From: JAZSNA01 sp045536135
GTDB taxonomy: Bacteria; Pseudomonadota; Alphaproteobacteria; CAAHEQ01; UBA3637
DNA: 30,819 nucleotides
Direction of reading: 5' to 3'
Assembly (NCBI GenBank): GCA_045536135.1
Contig: JAZSNA010000020.1
Span: 1-30,819, forward strand
Under the pieces are notes generated by a model. The model was not told the DNA's origin, did no database searches, and was given only the letters and a program-made list of their open reading frames with translations. The position numbers were made by a program, and so were the translations under genes. This document shows positions 8,599-16,447 of this stretch, in pieces. Position 1 is the stretch's first letter, and each line of letters starts with the position of its first letter.

Positions 8599-8857
8599 AT
8601 TTTGAATTTACTAAATTGACCAATGTATCCAAAGCAAAGGGGGCATCCTTTCCATTACATGTAATTTTGATTTGTGTCCCTTGAGCTCCGACCAACATCA
8701 TTAACCCCATAATCGAACGTCCGGATACTTTCTGTCCGTCCTTTTCAACCCAAATATCACATTTAAATCGTTCGGCCTGTTTCACCAACGAGGCAGCGGC
8801 CCGAGCGTGAAGACCTTTTTTATTTAAAATAGTCAAAGTGGAACAAACTTCTGTCAT
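8582..8857 (-). CDS. HPr-family phosphocarrier protein
   Basis: Phosphocarrier that passes phosphate from enzyme I to EIIA proteins. The 91-aa length is typical. The active-site His17 lies in the GLHARAA motif. Ser48, in GRSIMGLMML, corresponds to the regulatory serine phosphorylated by HPr kinase. The hprK gene two genes upstream makes that modification likely. The start overlaps the EIIA stop by four bases (ATGA), so the two are translationally coupled; the end overlaps recJ by 17. No sugar permease (EIIB or EIIC) is seen, which fits the regulatory, permease-less PTS known in alphaproteobacteria. Either ptsH or npr would be a valid symbol, so none is given. Confidence 0.95.
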   Translation of the reverse strand: MTEVCSTLTILNKKGLHARAAASLVKQAERFKCDIWVEKDGQKVSGRSIMGLMMLVGAQGTQIKITCNGKDAPFALDTLVNLVNSKFGEDE

Positions 8858-9246
8858 TTGAGTAAATCCGATGCTTTGGTGATATATTTTTGTCCGGATA
8901 ACATCGCATCCGTTAATGCCATATCTAATGGCTTTTCACGAACTTTAACCAACTTAATTAACATTGGCAGATTAAGACCGGCCAAAACATCAACTTTGGG
9001 TTCGTTCATTAAGGATATGGCTAAATTAGATGGTGTTCCGCCGAACATATCCGTTAATATGGCTACCCCTGAACCGGAGTTGACAGATTTAACTTTTTGA
9101 AAAAGTTCATCTCTTTTGCCTTCAATGTTTTCATCGGATAAGATGCAAACCGTTTCGATATCTTTTTGAGGTCCCATAATATGTTCCATAGCCAACAACA
9201 TTTCATCGGCCAGACGCCCATGGGAAATTAAAACAATTCCAATCAT
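8854..9246 (-). CDS. PTS mannose-type EIIA domain protein
   Basis: Single-domain EIIA of the mannose (EIIA-Man) family, which accepts phosphate from HPr. The 130-aa product begins MIGIVLISHGRLA with the active-site His9. The ILTDMFGGTPSNLA segment (about residues 64-77) is diagnostic. It sits between hprK and the HPr gene, 24 bases after hprK, with an AAGGAAG ribosome site. In alphaproteobacteria this trio is known as a regulatory phosphorelay that affects metabolism and envelope signalling rather than sugar import. No EIIB or EIIC is encoded nearby, so a regulatory role is inferred here too. Confidence 0.94.
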   Translation of the reverse strand: MIGIVLISHGRLADEMLLAMEHIMGPQKDIETVCILSDENIEGKRDELFQKVKSVNSGSGVAILTDMFGGTPSNLAISLMNEPKVDVLAGLNLPMLIKLVKVREKPLDMALTDAMLSGQKYITKASDLLK

Positions 9247-9270
9247 TTTTTTTCTTCCTTTGGCTTTATC

Positions 9271-9681
9271 TTAATCCGATTTTAATTTCTTTTCAAGAAA
9301 TAATTTTATTTTTATCGGACTGGATATTTCAAAAGCCGGTAATTTTATTTTGGGAACTTTGACCCCATCATATGTAAAGTATTCTGTTTCCGGCATTCTG
9401 TCGACCTTTGATTTAATTTCGACGACGGTATGGATATAGACTTTTTTTCGAAAAGGAAGTGTTAGTATTCCCAATCCATAAGCTTCTATCTTTCCAATAA
9501 TGCTTTTGGGACAAGTGGCTAATAAATGTCCTTTATAATTTTTTAAAATAACCTGATCATCCGCAACCAGCTTCGCCCCCATATCAATCAGGCGTAAAGA
9601 CAAATCAGACTTACCCGATCCCGATTTCCCGAAAATTAAAACACCTTTTTTCCCGAAGGCAACACATGAAGCATGTATCAT
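9271..9681 (-). CDS. hprK: HPr kinase/phosphorylase, C-terminal-domain-only form
   Basis: Phosphorylates and dephosphorylates the regulatory serine of HPr. At 136 aa it has only the catalytic domain; the Firmicutes enzyme is about 310 aa with an N-terminal domain. The short form is characteristic of alphaproteobacteria. The P-loop GKSGSGKS is at residues 18-25, with VADDQV at 39-43. The HprK signature around KIEAYGLGILTLPF supplies the acidic residue for the phosphorylase reaction. Its ATG overlaps the upstream protease stop by four bases (ATGA), so its level may be set by that gene's translation. The chvG/chvI sensor genes that often precede it in rhizobia are not here. Confidence 0.94.
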   Translation of the reverse strand: MIHASCVAFGKKGVLIFGKSGSGKSDLSLRLIDMGAKLVADDQVILKNYKGHLLATCPKSIIGKIEAYGLGILTLPFRKKVYIHTVVEIKSKVDRMPETEYFTYDGVKVPKIKLPAFEISSPIKIKLFLEKKLKSD

Positions 9682-11963
9682 TTTAAATCCTTTTGTATTT
9701 TATAAAATTTTTCAAGTTTTTTTGTGGCTCTGTTAAAAATTTCTTTGGCCTTAACGCCAGTCAATAATTCCAAGCCTTCATCCAAATTATCAATGGCATA
9801 AATCGTCAACAAACCTTTTCGTACGGCTTCGATAACATCATTTCTTAAAACAAGATTTTCGACATTTGAGGCGGGGATTAATACAGAAATTTTTTGTTCC
9901 GGATTAATTGCTTGTGCGCAATCAAAGAATCCTTCAATTTTTTCATTGACGCATCCGATGGCTTGAATTTGTCCCATTGAATTGATTGAGCCGGTACAGG
10001 CAAAAGATTGATTAATTGGTGTGTCGGCCAAAGAAGAAATCAACGCAAAGGCCTCGGCACAAGAAGCACTGTCCCCGTCAATAAAATTATATGATTGCTC
10101 AATCGCAATATAAGCGGACATTGATAGGGGAACTTTTTGCGCAAAAAGACCGTGAATGAGTGAAGATAAAATTAAAATTCCCTTGGAATGAATCGGTCCG
10201 CCCAAACAAGCGTCTCGTTCAATATCAATAATTTTCCCTTGACCGATACCACTGGATACACTTAATTTATAAACTCGCCCGAAAGATTGTCCCATTTCCG
10301 TAAAAACAGATAAAATATTGATTTGACCGACAGAAGGGGTAGATAAATCCAACTGGATAATTTGTTTTTTGAATTTTTCCAAAAGCTTTTTATAAGTTAA
10401 CGAATTTCTGGTGTTTCGATTATCTAATGCCGTCTGAATATGTTGATGTGAAATATTTTTGCTTTTATTGAGGATAGAAATATAATTGGCTTCTTTGATT
10501 AAAGAAGATATTTCCGAAGAAATTGCAGAAAGTTTCTTTTGATTTTGTGTCAACCGTTGAGAGTATCTTAAAATATCCGTCATTGCTTCTTTTGTTAAGG
10601 GATGAAGATGATATTTATGAACCAAAGTTGATAATTGTGTCAAATATCGGGATACCATTTTTTTTGACAAATCTAAACTGTCCGTAAACGACGCATGGAC
10701 CTTGAATAAATCATAGAAATCCGGATCGTTGGTAACGAATGTATTTAATGTTTCCGGTGTCGTTATTAAAATAATTTTGATGTTCAAATCAATGGCTTGC
10801 GGCTCTAAGATAAAAGATTTGTTGAGCTGGCGATCATCATCGGCTTGTTCAATAAAAATCTTCTTTGTCTTGACGGCTTTTTTTAACGCCGCAAAGGTTT
10901 TGGGATGGTCGATTAAGTCCGCCAGCTCAATAATCAAAAAACCGCCGTTGGCCAAATGAAGGGCGCCGGGTTTAATCAAGCAAATCGGCTTATCGGCTTC
11001 AATTTGTCCCAACAAAGCGGGTAAAGTCGGATTTTGCAATAAAACAACGGGTGCTTTTTCGCTGGAAGAATGTTTTAAAAACAGATCAATTTGATATCTT
11101 GATAAAAGTGTATCATCAAAAGGTTGTTTGGTCCAAAAATCAACATGTTCAAAAATATCTTCGGATAGCGTATTTAAAAAAGAAGCAACGGGTTGATTTT
11201 GAATATATTTTTTCTCCAAATCTTTAAATGCATTTTTTAAAAATTGTCGAATAAAATGTTCTTTTAATGAATTGATGGCACAGACTTCTTCTTTTTCCCA
11301 ATCCGGATGAGGAATTTTTTGAAGTTCTTGTTGGACGGATTGCATTTGGATTATAATTTTTTTTCGGGTGTTTAATGGCAATTTGTCAAAAGAAGTCGAA
11401 TCCAAAACTTTACCGTAATAAAGTGGCGCAACGACCACGCCGGCACTGGTTTTCATAACGGAAACATTCTTTCGCCCTTTGGATAATTGTTGGATTTTTT
11501 TAAAGAAATTTTCTTCGGATTTTTTAAAGTATTCTTTGATTTTGGAATACTCTGCCAGATATTCTTTTGAAAAGAATAATGTGGGCAAAGCCTCTTTCAG
11601 CAAAGCCAATAAATGTTGGATTTCTTTAACAAAAAATTTCCCCTTGCCAGATGGGAAAGAAAGAGAAAGCGGACGATATGGATGTTCAAAATTGGGGGCA
11701 TAACACCAATCTTCTCCGGCAGGCATGGTAGAGGAAACTTTTCGGGCCAATTGTAGTGCCATATGTTTTTTACCGATACCGTTTGAACCGATACATAAAA
11801 TATGATATCCGTCAAATGGCATATTTAATCCGAATAACAAAGCATCCCGAGCCGTTTCTTGTCCGATAACATCTAAATCGGTCGGAATATCATTTGACGT
11901 CGATATATCGGATGAGAATAACGGGTTATTCGGTTTTAAATCCTTGATGGATAATTTCTTCAT
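9678..11963 (-). CDS. Lon-family ATP-dependent protease, LonB/YcbZ-like (AAA_32)
   Basis: Predicted ATP-powered serine-lysine protease of the class related to E. coli YcbZ, distinct from classical Lon. The 761-aa protein has a P-loop-like GSNGIGKK at residues 59-66. The middle is helical and Lys/Glu-rich (about 120-300), fitting the AAA_32 insertion. After it comes the second part of the AAA module, with GFLIIELADLI as a Walker B-like strand. The C-terminal Lon protease domain has catalytic Ser632 (DGDSAS) and Lys675 (VNEKIEGF), the usual 43-residue spacing. There is no classical Lon N-terminal domain. It heads the minus-strand operon with hprK, EIIA, HPr and recJ. An AAGGAAG ribosome site sits at 11971-11977. 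The substrate is unknown; control of the PTS regulators or repair proteins is only a guess. Confidence 0.85.
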   Translation of the reverse strand: MKKLSIKDLKPNNPLFSSDISTSNDIPTDLDVIGQETARDALLFGLNMPFDGYHILCIGSNGIGKKHMALQLARKVSSTMPAGEDWCYAPNFEHPYRPLSLSFPSGKGKFFVKEIQHLLALLKEALPTLFFSKEYLAEYSKIKEYFKKSEENFFKKIQQLSKGRKNVSVMKTSAGVVVAPLYYGKVLDSTSFDKLPLNTRKKIIIQMQSVQQELQKIPHPDWEKEEVCAINSLKEHFIRQFLKNAFKDLEKKYIQNQPVASFLNTLSEDIFEHVDFWTKQPFDDTLLSRYQIDLFLKHSSSEKAPVVLLQNPTLPALLGQIEADKPICLIKPGALHLANGGFLIIELADLIDHPKTFAALKKAVKTKKIFIEQADDDRQLNKSFILEPQAIDLNIKIILITTPETLNTFVTNDPDFYDLFKVHASFTDSLDLSKKMVSRYLTQLSTLVHKYHLHPLTKEAMTDILRYSQRLTQNQKKLSAISSEISSLIKEANYISILNKSKNISHQHIQTALDNRNTRNSLTYKKLLEKFKKQIIQLDLSTPSVGQINILSVFTEMGQSFGRVYKLSVSSGIGQGKIIDIERDACLGGPIHSKGILILSSLIHGLFAQKVPLSMSAYIAIEQSYNFIDGDSASCAEAFALISSLADTPINQSFACTGSINSMGQIQAIGCVNEKIEGFFDCAQAINPEQKISVLIPASNVENLVLRNDVIEAVRKGLLTIYAIDNLDEGLELLTGVKAKEIFNRATKKLEKFYKIQKDLK

Positions 11964-12057
11964 TTTAAATCTTCCTTTTTGAAGATAATTTTACTATTTT
12001 TTCCTTAATAAGTCGTTAAGAAAAAAGTTTTTACTTCTCAAAACATTTTTTTTGATA

Positions 12058-12063
12058 TATAAT
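12058..12063 (+). promoter_or_regulatory. -10 box of a predicted near-leaderless promoter
   Basis: A perfect TATAAT ends nine bases before the ATG at 12072, so transcription should start within about two bases of the start codon. No clear -35 is seen at the usual distance, and there is no Shine-Dalgarno sequence. Confidence 0.5.
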
Positions 12064-12071
12064 CCATAAAA

Positions 12072-13109
12072 ATGAAGATGTCTGATTTGTTGCAACAAGA
12101 TAAAAAAAATGAAGGTATCTTGAATATGTTTTGGGATTGGTGTCTTGAAACATATCATAAATACCCGACCGTTGTTTGGTGGGTTGTTTTATTTATCCTT
12201 TTTTTATTTGTTTTCGGTATTGCTCGGACAGTTTATATTCATCGAAAATTAAAACTTCATCGAAGTAATTTCAGAAGCGTTTTTTGGGATAATTTGTATT
12301 CCGAAGAACAAATGAATAAAACCGAAGAATTATATGATTTATTTAAAAAATCATCAAAAATCGGGCGGGGTGCGAAATTCGAAAGTTTATATGTCGAAGT
12401 TGCTTCATTGGTTGATGCCGGAATGGCTGATAATGTGATTTGTAAAATGTTGCCGATTCCAATGTCTAATATTGATATTATGCCGTTTATATCAACTGTG
12501 CGGGCCTGTCGTTCGATGGTTGCCGCCAAAATGTTGAAAAAAGGTGATAAAAAACAAAAAGAATATACACAGGCATGGAATTATTTATTAAAAGGCGAAC
12601 CCAAACGGATGCTGAAATTATTGGAAAAGGAATTGTATAAAAAACAAAAAATGGTTTGGGCGACTCGGGAAAAAATGGTTTTGGATTATATTCGAAAAGA
12701 AGCCTCAAATACAGCATTTCATCTGGGGGTATTAGCCGGATTTTTTGATGCTCGTCTAGCCAATCGGGCGTTTACCCGTGCGATGGAATTGTCACCGGAT
12801 ATTGAAAAAACATTGATTTTCGGACGTTTTAGGGTTCGAACAATGGGTAATAATGATCAATTATCGACGGCTTTGTTTAAAAGTATTGCTCAACAGGCCC
12901 GTCAGAATATGCAAAAGTATATGTTGGATTATATGGAAAAGGTTCAACATGATATCGAAATTCGCCAGCGTCAAGATGAAATTCGCCAACGAATAAAAGA
13001 TAGGCGAGAACGCTATATGGAAGCGATTAGTATTGAACGAATCCGTGTTCGTGAGGCTTTAAAAATGGCGAAAATGAAAGAAATTGCCGAACAAGAAAAA
13101 ATACATTAA
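12072..13109 (+). CDS. single-pass inner-membrane protein of unknown function with a C-terminal coiled coil
   Basis: I do not recognise a family for this 345-aa protein. It has a short cytoplasmic-type N-terminus, one strong transmembrane segment (about residues 33-54) followed by Arg/Lys-rich HRKLKLHR, and a helical body of about 220 residues. The last 60-70 residues are Arg/Glu-rich (RQRQDEIRQRIKDRRERY...) and are predicted to form a coiled coil. By the positive-inside rule the C-terminal body faces the cytoplasm. It lies just upstream of dnaN-recF but 66 bases away, and dnaN has its own promoter, so a shared function is uncertain. ATG at 12072 is chosen because it follows the TATAAT box; the ATG at 12078 is an alternative. 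Confidence 0.75.
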   Translation: MKMSDLLQQDKKNEGILNMFWDWCLETYHKYPTVVWWVVLFILFLFVFGIARTVYIHRKLKLHRSNFRSVFWDNLYSEEQMNKTEELYDLFKKSSKIGRGAKFESLYVEVASLVDAGMADNVICKMLPIPMSNIDIMPFISTVRACRSMVAAKMLKKGDKKQKEYTQAWNYLLKGEPKRMLKLLEKELYKKQKMVWATREKMVLDYIRKEASNTAFHLGVLAGFFDARLANRAFTRAMELSPDIEKTLIFGRFRVRTMGNNDQLSTALFKSIAQQARQNMQKYMLDYMEKVQHDIEIRQRQDEIRQRIKDRRERYMEAISIERIRVREALKMAKMKEIAEQEKIH

Positions 13110-13117
13110 AAAAAACT

Positions 13118-13146
13118 TTGCTTTTTTAAATATTATTTTGTATAAT
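13118..13146 (+). promoter_or_regulatory. sigma70-type promoter of dnaN-recF
   Basis: A TTGCTT -35 (13118-13123), a 17-base spacer and a perfect TATAAT -10 (13141-13146). It leaves a leader of about 23 bases with a CAGGAG ribosome site before the dnaN ATG at 13176. Confidence 0.75.
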
Positions 13147-13175
13147 AAGGTATAAAAATAAAACAGGAGAATAAT

Positions 13176-14276
13176 ATGATACAGTTTGATATTGCACGTA
13201 ATGATTTATTAAAAGCACTTTCCCATGTCCAAAATGTTGTTGAACGTCGACAAACAATTCCCATTTTGGCAAATGTTTTGTTGTCGGTAAAGGATAATAA
13301 ATTAACCCTTCGGGCAACGGATAATGAAATTGAAATTTCCGATAAAGTTGATTTGTTGTCTGCCGAGGAAGGGGAAATTACGGTATCAGCTCATAAATTG
13401 TATGAAGTTGTTAAAAAATTATCAGACGGTGCAATGATTTCTTGCTCAATGAAGGATAATTTGTTGATGGTATCCTCCGGTCGGAGTCGCTTCTCCTTGC
13501 CGACTTTGCCGACAGATGGTTTTCCGATAATGAATATCGAAGATGCTTCTGTCACATTCAAGTTGACGGCTGCCGAAATTTTATCGTTGATTGAACGGAC
13601 CGTTTTTGCTGTATCAACAGAAGAAACAAGATATAATTTAAACGGAATTTATCTACATACCACCGAAAAAGAATTAAAGGCGGTGGCAACGGACGGACAT
13701 CGTTTGGCTAATGCTTTTGTAAATCTGCCCGAAGGGGCTTCGTCAATGGCGGGTGTTATTATCCCTCGAAAAACAATCGGCGAAATGATGAAATTAATTG
13801 CCGAATACAATCAGGATGTTGTTTTATCTGTTTCTCAAAACCAGATTCGTTTTTCTGTCGGCGATGTTGTTTTGTCGTCTCGCTTGCTTGACGGACAATA
13901 TCCGGAATACGAAAAAGTTATCCCGACAAATAATGATAAAACATTAACTGTTGATTCCAATTTATTAACAACGGTTGTTGATCGGGTTGCTGTGGTATCG
14001 GAAAAATCTCGGGGTATTAAAATCCAACTTTCAAAAGGGAAAATGGTTTTATCTTCATCAAATGCGGATGAAGGTTCTGCCAGTGATGAAATTGAAGTCG
14101 GATATGATGATGAAACAATGGAAATCGGATTTAATTACCGTTATTTATTGGATATTTTGTCTAATGTTAAGGGATCGACTGTTCAATGTTCTTTATCTTC
14201 TCCGACAGCTCCGGTGATTATCGAAGATGCAAATGACAAAACGGCTTTGTATGTCCTCATGCCGATGAGAGTATAA
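13176..14276 (+). CDS. dnaN: DNA polymerase III sliding clamp, beta subunit
   Basis: The beta clamp forms a ring dimer that tethers DNA polymerase III and repair factors to DNA. The 366-aa length is exactly typical. Three structural repeats are visible, starting at about residues 1, 128 and 245. Recognisable segments include RRQTIPILANVLL near the front, ETRYNLNGIYLH, VATDGHRLA and the ending YVLMPMRV, the last strand of the ring interface. It is first of the dnaN-recF pair; its TAA overlaps the recF ATG by one base (TAATG), giving tight coupling. dnaA, which precedes dnaN at many chromosomal origins, is not here, so the window is not evidence of an origin. Confidence 0.98.
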   Translation: MIQFDIARNDLLKALSHVQNVVERRQTIPILANVLLSVKDNKLTLRATDNEIEISDKVDLLSAEEGEITVSAHKLYEVVKKLSDGAMISCSMKDNLLMVSSGRSRFSLPTLPTDGFPIMNIEDASVTFKLTAAEILSLIERTVFAVSTEETRYNLNGIYLHTTEKELKAVATDGHRLANAFVNLPEGASSMAGVIIPRKTIGEMMKLIAEYNQDVVLSVSQNQIRFSVGDVVLSSRLLDGQYPEYEKVIPTNNDKTLTVDSNLLTTVVDRVAVVSEKSRGIKIQLSKGKMVLSSSNADEGSASDEIEVGYDDETMEIGFNYRYLLDILSNVKGSTVQCSLSSPTAPVIIEDANDKTALYVLMPMRV

Positions 14277-15361
14277 TGCATTGTGGAATTTTAAAGCTTA
14301 AATTATCAACTTTTCGTTCATATCGGGATTTAAGTTTAGAATTAGAATTAAATAAACCGGTTGTTATAATCGGTCGAAACGGTGCGGGAAAGACAAATCT
14401 GTTGGAAGCTGTGTCTTTTTTGGCTCCCGGTCGTGGATTGCGTGGTGCAAAAGGGTCTGACTTGTGTATGGCCGGCGAAAAGTCTTGGGCGGTATATGCC
14501 GATGTGATTCATGATAATTTGACCATAGGCATTGGTACGGGAAAATGTGAAACGGATGTTCATCGCCAAATTAAGATTTCCGGAAAAAAAATCAATCAAC
14601 AAAAAGATTTATCTCGTTATTTATCTGTTTTATGGTTGACACCGGCAATGGATCGCTTGTTTTGCGCCGAACCGGTTTCTCGCCGTCGTTTTATGGATCG
14701 ATTGGTTGGTGCTTATGATTCCGAACACTTAAATCTTGTCTCTCAATACCAAACAATGTGGCGAAGTTGGTTATTAATGTGTCGTCAAGGTCAACGGGAC
14801 GAGGTGTGGCTACGATCTGTTGAAAAAAATATAGCGTCTCTCTCGGTGGCGATATCGGCGAATCGGGTTGATATCGTTGAACGATTGGGACAAATTTTAA
14901 AGGCTAAAAACACAGATAATTTTCCATCGGCTCGAATTTCATTGAGCGGATTTTTGGAACAAAAAATTCAAGAGAAAAGTGCCGGTGAAGTTGAAGTTGA
15001 ATATCAGAATTTTTTAAAACAAAACAGAAAAAATGTAGCCAATGGGCAAAACATTCCCTCTGTTTCGTCCAGTGATTTTTCAGTAATCAATACATTAAAT
15101 AATTTACCGGCTCATGTTTGTTCAACGGGTGAACAAAAAGCCCTTTTGATTTCAATTATATTATCACAGTGTCAATTAATCGGTATTGAAAAGGGGAAAT
15201 ACCCCATTCTGTTGCTGGATGAATTGACGGCTCATTTGGACGAGGTTCGTACCCGTCAAGTTTTTGAAAAGATTAAAGACTATCCGTCCCAAGTCTGGAT
15301 TAGCGGTTTGACAAAGGCTGATTTTTGCGGTTTACCTGTCAAACAGGAAATTATTTTATAA
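14276..15361 (+). CDS. recF: DNA replication and repair protein RecF
   Basis: SMC-like ATPase that, with RecO and RecR, loads RecA onto gapped DNA. The 361-aa length is typical. The P-loop GRNGAGKT is at residues 33-40, followed by NLLEAVSFLAPGRGLRGAK. SRRRFMDRLV is a strongly conserved RecF segment. The ABC-type signature region STGEQKALLISIIL and Walker B/D-loop LLLDELTAHLD are near the C-terminus. It is translated immediately after dnaN with a one-base overlap. RecJ, which works in the same pathway, is encoded on the other strand at 6811-8598. No terminator is evident after recF, so some read-through is possible. Confidence 0.97.
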   Translation: MHCGILKLKLSTFRSYRDLSLELELNKPVVIIGRNGAGKTNLLEAVSFLAPGRGLRGAKGSDLCMAGEKSWAVYADVIHDNLTIGIGTGKCETDVHRQIKISGKKINQQKDLSRYLSVLWLTPAMDRLFCAEPVSRRRFMDRLVGAYDSEHLNLVSQYQTMWRSWLLMCRQGQRDEVWLRSVEKNIASLSVAISANRVDIVERLGQILKAKNTDNFPSARISLSGFLEQKIQEKSAGEVEVEYQNFLKQNRKNVANGQNIPSVSSSDFSVINTLNNLPAHVCSTGEQKALLISIILSQCQLIGIEKGKYPILLLDELTAHLDEVRTRQVFEKIKDYPSQVWISGLTKADFCGLPVKQEIIL

Positions 15362-15388
15362 AAATATTGAAATTAATAAAAAAAATGC

Positions 15389-15416
15389 TTGTTTTTTTTT
15401 TAATAGATATTATAAT
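15389..15416 (+). promoter_or_regulatory. promoter of the DUF2934 gene
   Basis: A TTGTTT -35 (15389-15394), a 16-base T-rich spacer and a perfect TATAAT -10 (15411-15416). A strong AAGGAG ribosome site at 15439-15444 precedes the ATG at 15451. Confidence 0.65.
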
Positions 15417-15450
15417 CTATCCTGTAATACAGATCTAAAAGGAGATAGAC

Positions 15451-15783
15451 ATGTCTGATATAAATGAAGAAATTGCTGTTGCAGCCTATTATATTTGGGA
15501 GGCCGAAGGCCGTCCAGATGGACGGGCTGACGAACATTGGGCGATGGCTTGTGCACGGATTATGCCGGTCAAAAAAACAGTGGCCAAAAAGGCTTCTGCT
15601 CCAAAAGCAGTGAAATCGAAAACTGCTCCCAAAACAGCCGCGAAGAAAACAAAAACAGTTTCAAAGACTGATGCACCAAAGGTTGCACCAAAATCTGAAC
15701 CTGTTAAAGAAGTTAAAATTAATCCAGTTCCGGTTAAAGGAAAAGGGGTTAAAGGACCTGCAATTTTCAGTCCTAAAAAATAA
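15451..15783 (+). CDS. DUF2934 protein with a Lys/Ala-rich, histone H1-like tail
   Basis: 110 aa in two parts. Residues 4-34 match the small DUF2934 domain, which has no known function: EEIAVAAYYIWEAEGRPDGRADEHW. Residues 45-110 are a low-complexity tail of Lys, Ala, Pro, Thr and Val (KKTVAKKASAPKAVKSKTAPK and similar repeats), reminiscent of histone H1-like or AlgP-like C-termini. Such a tail would probably bind DNA or RNA, but this is inference. The gene has its own promoter, a strong ribosome site and a strong terminator, so it is probably an independent, well-expressed unit. There is no membrane segment or signal peptide. The domain assignment is good; the cellular role is unknown. Confidence 0.85.
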   Translation: MSDINEEIAVAAYYIWEAEGRPDGRADEHWAMACARIMPVKKTVAKKASAPKAVKSKTAPKTAAKKTKTVSKTDAPKVAPKSEPVKEVKINPVPVKGKGVKGPAIFSPKK

Positions 15784-15804
15784 CTTTAAAAAATGTTTTA
15801 TAAG

Positions 15805-15837
15805 AGACGGTCATCGGTCGGTGACCGTCTTTTTTTT
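15805..15837 (+). terminator. Rho-independent terminator of the DUF2934 gene
   Basis: A perfect nine-base inverted repeat (15805-15813 and 15822-15830), with a GC-rich core and an eight-base loop, is followed by eight T. It starts 21 bases after the stop codon. Confidence 0.9.
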
Positions 15838-15902
15838 GCGGGTTGATTTTTAGAGAAAAATCTGATATAATCCAATCTTGTTTTTTAAAGGAAGGAAAAA
15901 TA

Positions 15903-16370
15903 ATGGATTCTTGGAAAAGAAATGACGGAATAGATTGGACACAACCGGATTCTGAAATCAAAAAAATATTAAAACAAAACTCTTATTTCGGGAATGCGGA
16001 CACTCATGGTTATACGATGTTAATGTATGCGGTATTTAATCGTCGGACGAAGATTATGGAATTTATTATTGAAGAAGGACGGAAAAAAAATAATTTACCT
16101 GAAATTCTTGAAAGACGAGATTATGATGGAAATACGGCATTATTGTTATCCGCCGAAAATAATTATTTGGATGAGTATAAAATTTTGGAAAAAAATGGTG
16201 CAAAGACCCAAATAAAAAATAATGATGGATATACGGCTTCTATGTTGGCTAAAAAAAATAATCCGATTGGAAATGTTGTCATATATTTGCGAGAGAAAAG
16301 AAATCCGATTCGGATATCTCAAAAAAAGCTTTCGGTTATTCATGACGATATTTATCATCAAAAGACATAA
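15903..16370 (+). CDS. ankyrin-repeat protein
   Basis: 155-aa cytoplasmic protein made mainly of ankyrin repeats, which mediate protein-protein contacts. Three repeats can be seen: around residues 32-55 (HGYTMLMYAVFNRRTKIMEFIIEEG), around 73-100 (DYDGNTALLLSAENNYLDEYKILEKNGA) and a partial one around 104-130 (NNDGYTASMLAKKNN). No signal peptide or membrane segment is present. The start at 15903 is chosen over the in-frame ATG at 15843 because GGAAGG directly precedes it and a TATAAT-like box lies inside the longer version. It stands alone between the DUF2934 terminator and the rubrerythrin gene. The partner protein is unknown. Confidence 0.8.
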   Translation: MDSWKRNDGIDWTQPDSEIKKILKQNSYFGNADTHGYTMLMYAVFNRRTKIMEFIIEEGRKKNNLPEILERRDYDGNTALLLSAENNYLDEYKILEKNGAKTQIKNNDGYTASMLAKKNNPIGNVVIYLREKRNPIRISQKKLSVIHDDIYHQKT

Positions 16371-16447
16371 TTTTTTATTATTTAAGATATATTGAATCTT
16401 TTATTTTAAATCCCATCCCTTATCTTTTAAATCAAGGGAGGATTATC

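Noticed and set aside
13100..13175. replication origin near dnaN
   Set aside because: No dnaA gene and no cluster of DnaA boxes was seen; dnaN-recF alone is not evidence of an origin.
15843..15902. longer N-terminus for the ankyrin protein
   Set aside because: The upstream ATG lacks a ribosome site and the added codons cover a TATAAT-like box; ATG at 15903 has GGAAGG just before it.
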